The position numbers and the translations under genes are program-made. DNA of 59,557 nucleotides from Myxococcota bacterium (GTDB lineage: Bacteria; Myxococcota_A; UBA9160; UBA4427): positions 1-59,557 of the forward strand of contig JAPKBZ010000022.1 of assembly GCA_028823175.1 (NCBI GenBank), read 5' to 3'. The notes beneath the pieces are model-generated. The model saw nothing but the letters and a program-made list of their open reading frames with translations, did not search any database and had not been told where the DNA came from. Of the stretch, positions 9,043-17,375 are shown one piece after another (position 1 is the first letter of the stretch; each line of letters opens with the position of its first letter).

Positions 9043-9651
9043 GTGGGGACAGGAACTACGTTTGGTGCGCCGGCCCATATGGCCGCATTCACGGATGTGG
9101 ATGAGCGATGGGGCCCCCTCGCCAAGTTGGCGGGGCAGTGGTCAGGCGACCAGGGTCGGGATTTCTCGTATTCCTACTCTGCCAAAGCAGATACGGAAAA
9201 CCTCTATCGCGAGGAAATCACCTTCGACCCCTTCGGACCCGTCGATAATGGGAAGCAGCAACTCTTCGCCCTGGATTACAGAATGAAGGCCTGGCGCCTC
9301 GGTGCCGACGACTTCTTCCATATGGAGGTCGGCTACTGGCAGTGGGAACCCGCTACGAACACGATCACCCGCTGCTTCATGATCCCGCGTTCGACAACCA
9401 TGATCGCTTCGGGTACGGCAGAAGCGGGTGCAGATAGCTTTTCCCTGTCGGCGAAGCTCGGCTCCGAGACCAACGGTGTCCTGCAAAACGCCTACCTCCA
9501 GGCGGGTGCTGCGAAGACGATCGCCTACGAATTGTCGGTCGACCTGACGGGCGGAAATTACGCCTACGAGGAAGACAGCGTGCTTGAAATGGCTGCCCAC
9601 GGAGGCGCGGCCATGCACCACACCGACAAGAACACCCTTCAGAGGGTCTAG
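9043..9651 (+). CDS. Nitrobindin-like heme-binding beta-barrel protein
   Basis: A 202-residue protein of the FABP-like/DUF1794 heme-binding beta-barrel group that includes nitrobindin. The signature start LAGQWSGDQG is followed by alternating strands (KQQLFALDYRMKAWRL, FHMEVGYWQWEPATNTI). The barrel has the expected length but an extended C-terminal part rich in Asp and His (MHHTDKNTLQRV). The GTG start has GAGGAG 6-8 bases upstream; no closer ATG fits. Family members bind heme or small hydrophobic ligands, and the His residue that ligates iron in nitrobindin cannot be assigned by eye. A strong stem-loop follows the gene at 9686. Confidence 0.7.
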   Translation: MGTGTTFGAPAHMAAFTDVDERWGPLAKLAGQWSGDQGRDFSYSYSAKADTENLYREEITFDPFGPVDNGKQQLFALDYRMKAWRLGADDFFHMEVGYWQWEPATNTITRCFMIPRSTTMIASGTAEAGADSFSLSAKLGSETNGVLQNAYLQAGAAKTIAYELSVDLTGGNYAYEEDSVLEMAAHGGAAMHHTDKNTLQRV

Positions 9652-9685
9652 CCCGAACTCTTAGGGCGTCACCCAAGAACACCGG

Positions 9686-9718
9686 CCCCGGCCCCACCCT
9701 TTTGGGGTGCGGCCGGGG
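9686..9718 (+). terminator. GC-rich stem-loop terminator
   Basis: CCCCGGCC (9686-9693) pairs with GGCCGGGG (9711-9718), then after one C-C mismatch CACCC (9695-9699) pairs with GGGTG (9705-9709) around a TTTT loop. The 13-bp stem lies 35 bases after the heme-binding protein gene. No T tract follows, so it may end transcription weakly or protect the 3' end. The rest of the 9652-9956 interval shows nothing else. Confidence 0.6.
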
Positions 9719-9956
9719 TCTGCTCGACCCGGCAGCCGGCCCCAGGCGACTGCAACCGAGTTCCGAGGCGCGACACGCGCCTCCCCATCTTCCGCTCGGC
9801 CCCATATCTTGCGGGCCAGCTGGCCCTCGTTATATTGACATTCTTCCTGCCAATAGAAGGAAGCTCCACCCTCGCCCAAAGCCGAATCGGCCTGACGGAG
9901 CATTCTGCTGGCTCGCGCCTCCGGCGCCCAAAGCCCCAATCATGAGGGAAAAAAGC

Positions 9957-11096
9957 ATGGGACTGATACTGACCGAAGATCAGGTGATCTTGCGCGAAAT
10001 GGCCAAAAGCTTTTTCGAGGAAAAATCACCGGTCGAGAGAATGCGAAAGCTTCGAGACTCACGCGATGAAACGGGCTTCTCCCGTGCCTTGTGGAAAGAA
10101 ATGGGGGAACTCGGCTGGCTCGGAATCCTCTTTCCCGAGGCCGTAGGTGGAGCCGAGATGGGGTACGGAGAGCTCGGGGTCGTTCTCTCGGAAGCCGGGC
10201 GCCTGCTCGCCCCGGAACCCTTTATCTCCACAGTCCTGCTCGGGGGCAACGCGATCCTGCTGGGAGGAACTGAGCCCCTCCAAAAGGAATTGCTCCCGGA
10301 TCTCTGCACCGGCGACCGGCTCGTCAGCCTGGCCTTCCAAGAGCAAGGCCGATTCGCCCCCTACTCCGTGCAAACAAGCGCTATCCGGGAGGGTGACAGC
10401 TATCGCATTCGCGGGAATAAAATCTTTGTTCTAGACGGCCACGTGTCGAATCAGATCGTCACCCTGGCCCGAACAGCAGGGAGCACCGACCAGCGAGAAG
10501 GGCTCTCCCTCTTCGTCGTGGATGCCGACTCTCCAGGCATAACGATCGAACGAGCCGAAATGCTCGACGGACGCAACGCGGCGAGTATTTCTTTTGAAGA
10601 CGTTGCCGTAGACGCTTCCCGTGTTCTCGGTGAGCCCGACCACGCAGCCGACATCCTCGACGCGGTATTGGATCGAGCGACCGTCGGCCTGTCAGCCGAA
10701 ATGCTGGGCTCTTTCGAAGAAGCCTTCGAGCGCACCCTGGAATACCTCAATACCCGCGAGCAGTTCGGTGTCAAAATCGGGACTTTCCAAGGGCTACGCC
10801 ACCGAGCGGCCGACATGTTTGGCGAGCTCGAGTTCGCACGATCCATCGTTCGGGACGCCCAGAACGCTATTGATGAAGGGCGAGACGACATCGCAGAATG
10901 CGCGAGTGGCGCAAAAGCTCGGTGTTCGGATGTCGCCCAACTCATCGGCGGTGAGGCCATCCAGATGCATGGCGGAATCGGAATGACGGACGAAGAAGAA
11001 ATCGGCCTCTTCTTCAAGCGCCTCAAGGCAGCCGAGATCACCCTGGGCGACGCCATCTACCACCGAGATCGCTTCGCAAGCCTGCGCGGCTACTAG
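9957..11096 (+). CDS. Acyl-CoA dehydrogenase, subunit 1 of pair
   Basis: A 379-residue FAD-dependent acyl-CoA dehydrogenase that introduces an alpha-beta double bond into an acyl-CoA. The start ATG at 9957 has GAGGG 8 bases upstream; the longer upstream frame lacks codon support. Visible are the helical N-domain (GWLGILFPEAVGGAEMGYGE), the beta-domain block SLAFQEQGRF, and the C-terminal QMHGGIGMTDEEE segment. The usual YAMTEP..GSD flavin block is poorly conserved. It sits 22 bases from a second dehydrogenase of similar size, an arrangement typical of heteromeric alpha2-beta2 dehydrogenases acting on bulky acyl-CoAs such as steroid side chains (known for mycobacterial ChsE1-ChsE2). Confidence 0.87.
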   Translation: MGLILTEDQVILREMAKSFFEEKSPVERMRKLRDSRDETGFSRALWKEMGELGWLGILFPEAVGGAEMGYGELGVVLSEAGRLLAPEPFISTVLLGGNAILLGGTEPLQKELLPDLCTGDRLVSLAFQEQGRFAPYSVQTSAIREGDSYRIRGNKIFVLDGHVSNQIVTLARTAGSTDQREGLSLFVVDADSPGITIERAEMLDGRNAASISFEDVAVDASRVLGEPDHAADILDAVLDRATVGLSAEMLGSFEEAFERTLEYLNTREQFGVKIGTFQGLRHRAADMFGELEFARSIVRDAQNAIDEGRDDIAECASGAKARCSDVAQLIGGEAIQMHGGIGMTDEEEIGLFFKRLKAAEITLGDAIYHRDRFASLRGY

Positions 11097-11118
11097 AACG
11101 ATCAAAGGAGAAGGCAAT

Positions 11119-12282
11119 ATGTCACCTGAGACCCTCGAAGAGTTCCAGCAGGGCGTTCGTAGCTGGATCGACGAAAATCTCCCCGCAGATCTGCGAGTGG
11201 GCAACCGTAAGGATCTTCCCGGGGATAGCCTGGGCAAGTGGATCAAGGCTGTCGCGTCCAAAGGCTGGGTCACGCCCCAGTGGCCCACCGAATACGGTGG
11301 CGGCGGTCTGGACCGAAAGCAGGCCGCGATCCTGATGAAGGAACTCAAGGCCGTCCGAGCACCCATCATCAGCTCCTTCGGGACCAGCATGCTCGGCCCT
11401 ACCCTGCTCGAATTAGGGACCGACGAGCAAAAACAGGAATTCCTTCCGGCTATCTCGCGCCACGAAGTGAAATGGTGCCAGGGCTATAGCGAGCCCGGAG
11501 CCGGCTCCGACCTCGCAAGCCTCCAAACCCGGGCGGTGAAAGAGGGCGATGAATATGTGATCACGGGTCAGAAAATCTGGACAACCGGGGCCGACAAAGC
11601 CGATTGGATCTTCTGCCTGGTAAGAACAGACCCAGATGCACCCAAGCACGAGGGCATCACGTTTATTCTCTTTCCCATGCACCAAGATGGCGTCGAGGTT
11701 TCCCCCCTCACCTTGATAGATGGAAGCGCTGAGTTCTCCCAGGTTTTCTTCAACGGTGCCAGGGCCAAGGCAAACCATGTCGTGGGGCCGGTCAATGGCG
11801 GCTGGACAGTGGCGAAGCGTCTCCTCCAACACGAGCGCACGACCGATGGCGGGAGTGAAGGCGGCATCACAGGCGCCTTGAAGGAAAACCTGACCGATAT
11901 CGTAAAACGTGAAATTGGTCTCAAGGACGGGATCCTCGCCGACCCAACGCTCCGGCAACGCCTCGCCGCCCAGGAACTCGAAGCTCGTGCCCTGAGCCTC
12001 ACCATGCGCCGGGCAGGAGAAGAACTCCGCTCTGGCCAGGTGGGCAGAGATATCGGATCTCTTGGAAAATACCGCTGGGCCAATATGGTCAAGAACGAAC
12101 AAGATCTCGCGATGGCGGCCATGGGCGCTCAGGGCCTCGGCTGGTCTGGCCCCGGTTTCGAGGACACCCAACTCGAACGAACCCGCGCCTGGTTGACCAC
12201 GCGGGCTGACTCCATCTGGGGAGGCACGAACGAAGTCCAAATGAACGTGATCGCCAAACGCGTGCTCAAGATGCCCGAGTAG
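11119..12282 (+). CDS. Acyl-CoA dehydrogenase, subunit 2 of pair
   Basis: A 387-residue acyl-CoA dehydrogenase with a well-preserved flavin-binding block WCQGYSEPGAGSDLASLQTR (about residues 117-136), GQKIWTTGADKADWIF and the C-terminal IWGGTNEVQMNVIAKRVL. AAGGAG lies 7 bases before the ATG. It follows its partner by 22 bases and precedes an enoyl-CoA hydratase by about 108 bases, so the three genes probably encode consecutive steps (dehydrogenation and hydration) of one beta-oxidation route. The stronger FAD motifs here than in the upstream partner fit a heteromer in which one subunit does most of the flavin binding; that is an inference. Confidence 0.9.
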   Translation: MSPETLEEFQQGVRSWIDENLPADLRVGNRKDLPGDSLGKWIKAVASKGWVTPQWPTEYGGGGLDRKQAAILMKELKAVRAPIISSFGTSMLGPTLLELGTDEQKQEFLPAISRHEVKWCQGYSEPGAGSDLASLQTRAVKEGDEYVITGQKIWTTGADKADWIFCLVRTDPDAPKHEGITFILFPMHQDGVEVSPLTLIDGSAEFSQVFFNGARAKANHVVGPVNGGWTVAKRLLQHERTTDGGSEGGITGALKENLTDIVKREIGLKDGILADPTLRQRLAAQELEARALSLTMRRAGEELRSGQVGRDIGSLGKYRWANMVKNEQDLAMAAMGAQGLGWSGPGFEDTQLERTRAWLTTRADSIWGGTNEVQMNVIAKRVLKMPE

Positions 12283-12331
12283 AGCCCCCGGAGGCAGCCC
12301 TCACCGGGCCAAAGCCCCTGGCGCATCGAGG

Positions 12332-12361
12332 CCCTGGGCAGTGCGACCCTGGGCAGTGCGA
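12332..12361. repeat. 15-bp direct repeat
   Basis: CCCTGGGCAGTGCGA occurs twice in tandem (12332-12346 and 12347-12361) in the gap between the acyl-CoA dehydrogenase and the enoyl-CoA hydratase, 30 bases before the hydratase start. It is probably replication slippage; no hairpin or operator is obvious. Confidence 0.8.
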
Positions 12362-12390
12362 GTAGAGAAGCCACCCGAAAGGACGGAGCC

Positions 12391-13119
12391 ATGATCGATC
12401 TTGAGCAAGAAGGCGAAGTCTTCACCCTGACCATGGATGAGGGTGAAAACCGCTGGAACACGACTTTCGTGCGCGCATTCTCGGCAGCCATCGATCAAAT
12501 CGAGGCCTCTGAGGGGCCGGCCGCGTTGGTGACGACCTCGGCCAACCCCAAATTCTTTTCCAATGGTCTCGATCTCGCTTGGGCACAATCCCCAGACGCC
12601 ACCGTAGAACACCCTGGCGGCGACCGAGACGTTTTCGGGAGCGAGTTCATGACCCTCATGAGCCGCATCATCACTCTGCCAATCCCAAGCATTGCCGCCA
12701 TCAATGGTCACGCTTTTGGAGCCGGCCTAATGCTTTCCCTATGCCACGACCAGCGCATCATGCGCGAGGACCGCGGCTTCGCGTGTGCGAATGAAATGCA
12801 GCTCGGCATGCGCATTCCTATCCCCGAGCTCGCGCTCTTTCGGCACAAGCTTCCCGCAAATACCTTCTTCGAGACGGTTCAACTCGCCCGCCGGTGGACC
12901 GGGCCGGCGGCGCTGGAGGCCGGCATCGTCCAGCAGCTTGCCGATTCCCAAAATCTGCTCGGCCTCGCACAAGCTCGGGCCGCGGAACTCGCCCCCCTTG
13001 GTGCTCACCGCAAAACCTTCAAGGCCCAGAAGGAGAACCTCTTCGGAGAAAATGCGGCGATCAACGAAATTCACGGCCCCGCCTACATGCTTCGGAATAG
13101 CGAGAAATACCACGATTAG
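12391..13119 (+). CDS. Enoyl-CoA hydratase/isomerase family protein
   Basis: A 242-residue crotonase-fold protein. Conserved elements are FFSNGLDL (oxyanion-hole strand), PSIAAINGHAFGAGLMLSLCHDQRIM (CoA-binding and second oxyanion region, about residues 92-117) and ANEMQLGMRIPIPELALF. At the two positions where mitochondrial hydratase has Glu the sequence has no clear pair, so isomerase or another crotonase reaction is possible, as in the peroxisomal delta3,delta2-enoyl-CoA isomerase-like group. GGACGGAG precedes the ATG. It is the third gene of the acyl-CoA dehydrogenase operon. Confidence 0.85.
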   Translation: MIDLEQEGEVFTLTMDEGENRWNTTFVRAFSAAIDQIEASEGPAALVTTSANPKFFSNGLDLAWAQSPDATVEHPGGDRDVFGSEFMTLMSRIITLPIPSIAAINGHAFGAGLMLSLCHDQRIMREDRGFACANEMQLGMRIPIPELALFRHKLPANTFFETVQLARRWTGPAALEAGIVQQLADSQNLLGLAQARAAELAPLGAHRKTFKAQKENLFGENAAINEIHGPAYMLRNSEKYHD

Positions 13120-13177
13120 GGCGCCACACGAGCCCTCGCCGTCTCAAGCGAAACCCTGCGTCGACGACGTCATTGCG

Positions 13178-15736
13178 TCAACGGTGAAGGGTTCCCCCGA
13201 TTCCCCCCGAGACGAGTGACGAAATATTGGCCAGGGCCAGGGGGAAGTTCATCCCCCCCGGCGATGCCATATAACGGGCCTCCCAGGTGGGGCCGTATTT
13301 TTCTTTGTAACGCCGCAAGCCTTGAAAGTTGTAGAAGTGCTCACCATGGCGGAAGAGCATGCTTCCAAACCGGTTCCAGGCGATTCCGTGGCGATACTCG
13401 GCGAGACCCGAGAGCGGAGCCATCCCAAGGGAGAACCATCGGTAGCCCTGAGCCTGAGCCCAGAGCATGCACTCGATAAAAAGGAAATCCATCGCTCCGC
13501 CGGGCGCCCGGGCAGGATCGAATCGCATCAGGTCGGGCGAAGCTTCGTCTTGCTCGCCGCCGAGCCACAAGTTGGCGAACGCCACAATCTCTCCGGCTTG
13601 TCGGATGACTGCGAGAGGCATCTGTCCGAGGTAGTCGGGCCGGAAGGAGCCCAGGGAGAAGCTCTTCTCTCGAGTCTTTTTTTCCGAGAGCCAGGCATCG
13701 GATACCCGGGTCAGGTCTTCGATCAGCCCGGGAACGCCCGCCTTCGGAATTACCTCAAAACTGCAACCGTCGCGCTCCGCTCGCCTCAAGGTCTGGCGCA
13801 GGCCCTTCCGGGACGATCCCTCGAGGCTGAAATTTTCGAGAGAGACCCTCCCCATTTCGCCGAGTTTGTGGATGCTCAGCCCCAAATCCAGGTAGAGGGG
13901 CAGGTTCTCGGGGCCCACTTCGTAGAAGACCGGCCATCCCCCGGACGCGTCGCTCAATTCGCGCAACTTCCAGGCCAATTCGCTGCGAGTCGCCTCGCTC
14001 CCCACCGGGTCCCCCATCGAAACCCAGGATCTCCCCGAGACCCCGTACATCAAGAATCCGTCACCCTGGGAGCCAAAGAGCAGGCTCTTGTCTCCGAGTA
14101 GCGCCAGATGCGCAGCAGAGTCAGGCGCCGCCTCCACCAGCGGACGAGCCGATTCGAGTTCCGCCTCCCCGGCCGGCGCGGCGACCACCGCTCGGGGTCG
14201 ACTTACCCGCCAGCCGGCGACTACGATTCCGACCCCGCCCACGAGGGCCAGGGCGCGCAGGGCCCTTGGGAAATGGGCCTCCCCCCCCACCTGAGCCCAA
14301 AGTGCGTGGCTATAGGCCTGGTCTTCATACACCCAACCCACCAAGCCCAGCAAAGCGAGGAGTCCGATGCCGAGCAGGCCGACGAAGCCGGGCGGAAACG
14401 CAGCGGGAAGCAAGGACCCGCTGCGGTCGAAGACCCGGCGACTCGGAATCAACCCGAGCAGAGTCAGGCCAAGCGCCCCTACGAAGAAGGGATGACCGCC
14501 GTGGAGCAGCGATGCCCCCGCACCCAGAACGAGCAGAAACAGACTCGCCCGATAGGCTACGTCTACCCTCTGCTGGACCCCACGAGCCACGAAAATCAGG
14601 CTCAAGCCGCAGCATAGGGCCAGGGGATGCGAAAGCTCGACCCAAGTGAACGCGCTCAGTTCCTGAAGAGCAGCGAGTCGGGACGCCTCGCCAGGGATGA
14701 CGCCCGCGAGCACGAGCAGCACACCGGAAATCAGGATGCCTGCGGCCAGGACCGAGGGCAGGATCGTCTCAGTCAGGGGAGCCCCCCATTCGCGCAGTCG
14801 ACCCCAGTCAGAGCGATGCTGGAGAGCCTCGATGATTCCCAAGGCAGAGATCGCGATGAATATCGGGAGCAGAAAATAGATCACGCGCCAGGCGAGGAGC
14901 GCGGCAAGAATCGCAGGGGCTGGCGCATAGGGAGCCAAGAGCAGCATCGCGATGCCTTCGAAGACCCCCAGGCCAGCCGGCACCGTCGAAGCTAGTCCCA
15001 GTACTTCGCAGGCCATAAAAATCGCCATAAAGGTGAGGAAATCGAGCCCCGTCGCCTCGGGTAGAAGAGTCCAGAGTACAGCGGAAGCCAGCAGCCAATC
15101 CGTAGCCGCGACACCGACGGTCAATAAGATCAGCCGCACCGAAGGCAAACTGAGTTCGAAGCCCCTGAAAGAAAAACTCTTTTTCTTCCGTGCGCCGGCC
15201 AGTAGAAGCAGAACGAACCCGAGGCTAAATACGACTCCAATGGGTCGCGTGGATTCGAGAGGAAGTGCGAGACCGGCGGGTAAATCGATTGCGCCGAACA
15301 GAAAGAGAGGTCCCCCCACCGCCAGAACACCGACGAAGAAGGTAAAAGTAGAGAAAGCAACGATCTGGGCGATATCCCCGGCCTTCAACCCCCAGATCGT
15401 GTAAAGGCGATAGCGGATCGCGCTACTCCCGAGAACCGTCAAGCCCATATCCATACTGAAGACGTAGGCGATGAACGAGGTAATCCCGACCTTGGGGTAC
15501 GCGAGCGAGCGACCCACATAACGCAACGCGAGAAGGTCGTAGAAGGTCAGAGTGATATAGGAAACCACGGCAAAGCCGATGGCAGCCAAAAGCAAGGAAT
15601 CTGAAATCGCCCGCAACTGCGTTCGAACCTGGGCGAGGCTGTGGGCCTCGAGTTGCTTATCAAGGACACCCAGCGCCAGCAGAAAAAGAGCCACACCTAG
15701 GAGCGGGCGCAGGCTGCGTCGGATTAAAGCGGTCAT
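13178..15736 (-). CDS. mprF: MprF: lysylphosphatidylglycerol synthase/flippase
   Basis: An 852-residue two-part membrane protein. The N-terminal 500 residues contain about a dozen transmembrane helices and match the MprF flippase domain (SYITLTFYDLLALRYVGR, YVFSMDMGLTVLGSSAIRYRLY). The C-terminal 300 residues are the cytoplasmic GNAT-like aminoacyl-phosphatidylglycerol synthase domain (DUF2156), with GDKSLLFG.QGDGFLMYGV, GDPVG and PGGAMDFLFIECMLWAQAQG. MprF transfers an amino acid from aminoacyl-tRNA to phosphatidylglycerol and flips the product, making the membrane surface more positive. The start ATG is at 15736. The amino acid used (Lys, Ala or other) cannot be told from sequence. Confidence 0.9.
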   Translation of the reverse strand: MTALIRRSLRPLLGVALFLLALGVLDKQLEAHSLAQVRTQLRAISDSLLLAAIGFAVVSYITLTFYDLLALRYVGRSLAYPKVGITSFIAYVFSMDMGLTVLGSSAIRYRLYTIWGLKAGDIAQIVAFSTFTFFVGVLAVGGPLFLFGAIDLPAGLALPLESTRPIGVVFSLGFVLLLLAGARKKKSFSFRGFELSLPSVRLILLTVGVAATDWLLASAVLWTLLPEATGLDFLTFMAIFMACEVLGLASTVPAGLGVFEGIAMLLLAPYAPAPAILAALLAWRVIYFLLPIFIAISALGIIEALQHRSDWGRLREWGAPLTETILPSVLAAGILISGVLLVLAGVIPGEASRLAALQELSAFTWVELSHPLALCCGLSLIFVARGVQQRVDVAYRASLFLLVLGAGASLLHGGHPFFVGALGLTLLGLIPSRRVFDRSGSLLPAAFPPGFVGLLGIGLLALLGLVGWVYEDQAYSHALWAQVGGEAHFPRALRALALVGGVGIVVAGWRVSRPRAVVAAPAGEAELESARPLVEAAPDSAAHLALLGDKSLLFGSQGDGFLMYGVSGRSWVSMGDPVGSEATRSELAWKLRELSDASGGWPVFYEVGPENLPLYLDLGLSIHKLGEMGRVSLENFSLEGSSRKGLRQTLRRAERDGCSFEVIPKAGVPGLIEDLTRVSDAWLSEKKTREKSFSLGSFRPDYLGQMPLAVIRQAGEIVAFANLWLGGEQDEASPDLMRFDPARAPGGAMDFLFIECMLWAQAQGYRWFSLGMAPLSGLAEYRHGIAWNRFGSMLFRHGEHFYNFQGLRRYKEKYGPTWEARYMASPGGMNFPLALANISSLVSGGIGGTLHR

Positions 15737-15851
15737 GGAGCCCTAGCCTACCCCAGGGAGTTCGGCTTTCCGCCTGCCCCAGACGAGAAGCCCTCGATTC
15801 GCCGGACCGGGAACAGCGGCAGGCTGGCAGTGAATAAGGTGGCGGGGGGTC

Positions 15852-17267
15852 CTAGCGAGAGTAATCCAACTTCAGCCGAATGGTGAACTGAAGGCGGTTG
15901 TCGTGGCCCTCATTGCTGTCGTAGCTGCTTGAGCCCGGAGCCACCTTTCGGTGGCCGTAGAGGTACTCCACCCCGGTATCGAGCCAGGGGGCCGGGCTCC
16001 AGACCACGTTGACCGAGCTGTAGAAGCTTTCGCGAAAGATGCCGACAAATTCGCCCGGGGTGTTGGAGCTATATGTGGGGCCAAATTTCCGGTCGATAAA
16101 ATCCGTATACGCCCTCAAAAAAGAGACTGTTGCCGTCGAGTGCAGCACCGGACTCCACCTGTGTTCGTAGCCGACCCAGGCCCCCAGCAGCCCCACCGTC
16201 TTCAAAGCCCCGCTCGGGAAGGCAACGGGCGCCGCATCGAGATTGAGCCCCGCCGTATCGTCGATATAGGACGCGATCCCGCGCCCCCCCAAAACCCCGA
16301 ACATGACTTTCTCGGACGAAAGGAAGCGCGCGAAGCCCGAAAGATGAAGGCCCCAGCCGTTCAACCCGGCTTCGTAGCCTCCATTTCCCTTGGCGCCCAT
16401 GCGGCGATAAACCGCACCGAGTTCGACGTTGGCCTCCTCGGTCTCGTAGCCGAGCTTGAGCAGGAGGGCGGGCACCTGACTCTCGGCCCGAATGCCCACG
16501 ACTTCGGGCAGTATGAAGTTTGAGCCGGCATCCTCCATTCCGGCCACCACAAAGAGATCACTATTCTCTCCACCGGGCCGCCCGAGCGAAGCGCGCACGC
16601 TGAGCTGGGCGAAGCGGGCCTCGGCGAGCACCGGCGGTCCCTCGAAATCGAGAGTGGTTGGGAGAGCTGCCTGATTGAGGAAAAGGGAGTAGTCCAGGCC
16701 GAAGCGCAGGCCACCCACCTCGCCGACCGCTTTGTAGACCTGCAGGCGGGTATCGAAGAGGTCCCTGGTCATATTCAAGACGACTTGGCCCTTGGCCTCC
16801 CCGTAGCGCGTGGGAGTACTTGCCCAGAGCGTCAACGTACTCTGATTGGGACTGAAGAGAGTTCGGTTCGTGAACTCCGATGCCCGCCCGCCTACGGGAA
16901 TCTGCGAGGTCACGAACTCATGGGGAACCCCGTCCCCTCCGTTCAGACCAATGGCGTCGAAATCGTGGATGATGTCGAGCTGCACCGAGGCCAGAAAACC
17001 CATGTGAATCTCGCGCCCAGCCCACTCGGAGATCGTATTGGAGGCGTGCTCGGGCTGGCTTGTCAGCGGAGTTTCTGCGCTCTGGCTGCTCGCCGGAAGG
17101 AGAGCGAAAAAAACAACTGCAAGCCAAGCAGGCAAAACTTTATGGAACCCGAACTCGGCGCGCTGAGCGCATCGTCCGGCCGGGTAAAAACTCCCCTGGA
17201 ATCTTTCCAGCAAAGCCAACCGCATTTCCTGTCCGGCCAACGCCCTATTTCGCCCTGCTGCCATCAT
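15852..17267 (-). CDS. DcaP-like outer-membrane porin
   Basis: A 471-residue outer-membrane beta-barrel protein. A leader peptide spans about residues 44-66 (LPAWLAVVFFALLPASSQSA), preceded by an unusually long N-terminal extension. The barrel has the DcaP landmarks: GFLASVQLDIIHDFDAIG at the first strand, the loop SQIPVGG, the block LDYSLFLNQAALPTTLDFEG that lines the channel entrance, and a series of alternating amphipathic strands to the end. AAGGAGAA precedes tandem ATGs. DcaP proteins take up small acids and other negatively charged compounds in Acinetobacter; the substrate here is unknown. It lies between MprF and a molybdopterin enzyme on the same strand. Confidence 0.8.
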   Translation of the reverse strand: MMAAGRNRALAGQEMRLALLERFQGSFYPAGRCAQRAEFGFHKVLPAWLAVVFFALLPASSQSAETPLTSQPEHASNTISEWAGREIHMGFLASVQLDIIHDFDAIGLNGGDGVPHEFVTSQIPVGGRASEFTNRTLFSPNQSTLTLWASTPTRYGEAKGQVVLNMTRDLFDTRLQVYKAVGEVGGLRFGLDYSLFLNQAALPTTLDFEGPPVLAEARFAQLSVRASLGRPGGENSDLFVVAGMEDAGSNFILPEVVGIRAESQVPALLLKLGYETEEANVELGAVYRRMGAKGNGGYEAGLNGWGLHLSGFARFLSSEKVMFGVLGGRGIASYIDDTAGLNLDAAPVAFPSGALKTVGLLGAWVGYEHRWSPVLHSTATVSFLRAYTDFIDRKFGPTYSSNTPGEFVGIFRESFYSSVNVVWSPAPWLDTGVEYLYGHRKVAPGSSSYDSNEGHDNRLQFTIRLKLDYSR

Positions 17268-17375
17268 TTCTCCTTGGACTTTCCCACTGGCCAGTCGCTT
17301 TCAGGCGTCCCAACCGATCGCTCTCTAGAATCCCAGCCAAAAGGCGGCGGCTCGACTCACTGCTCGGGCTGTCGC

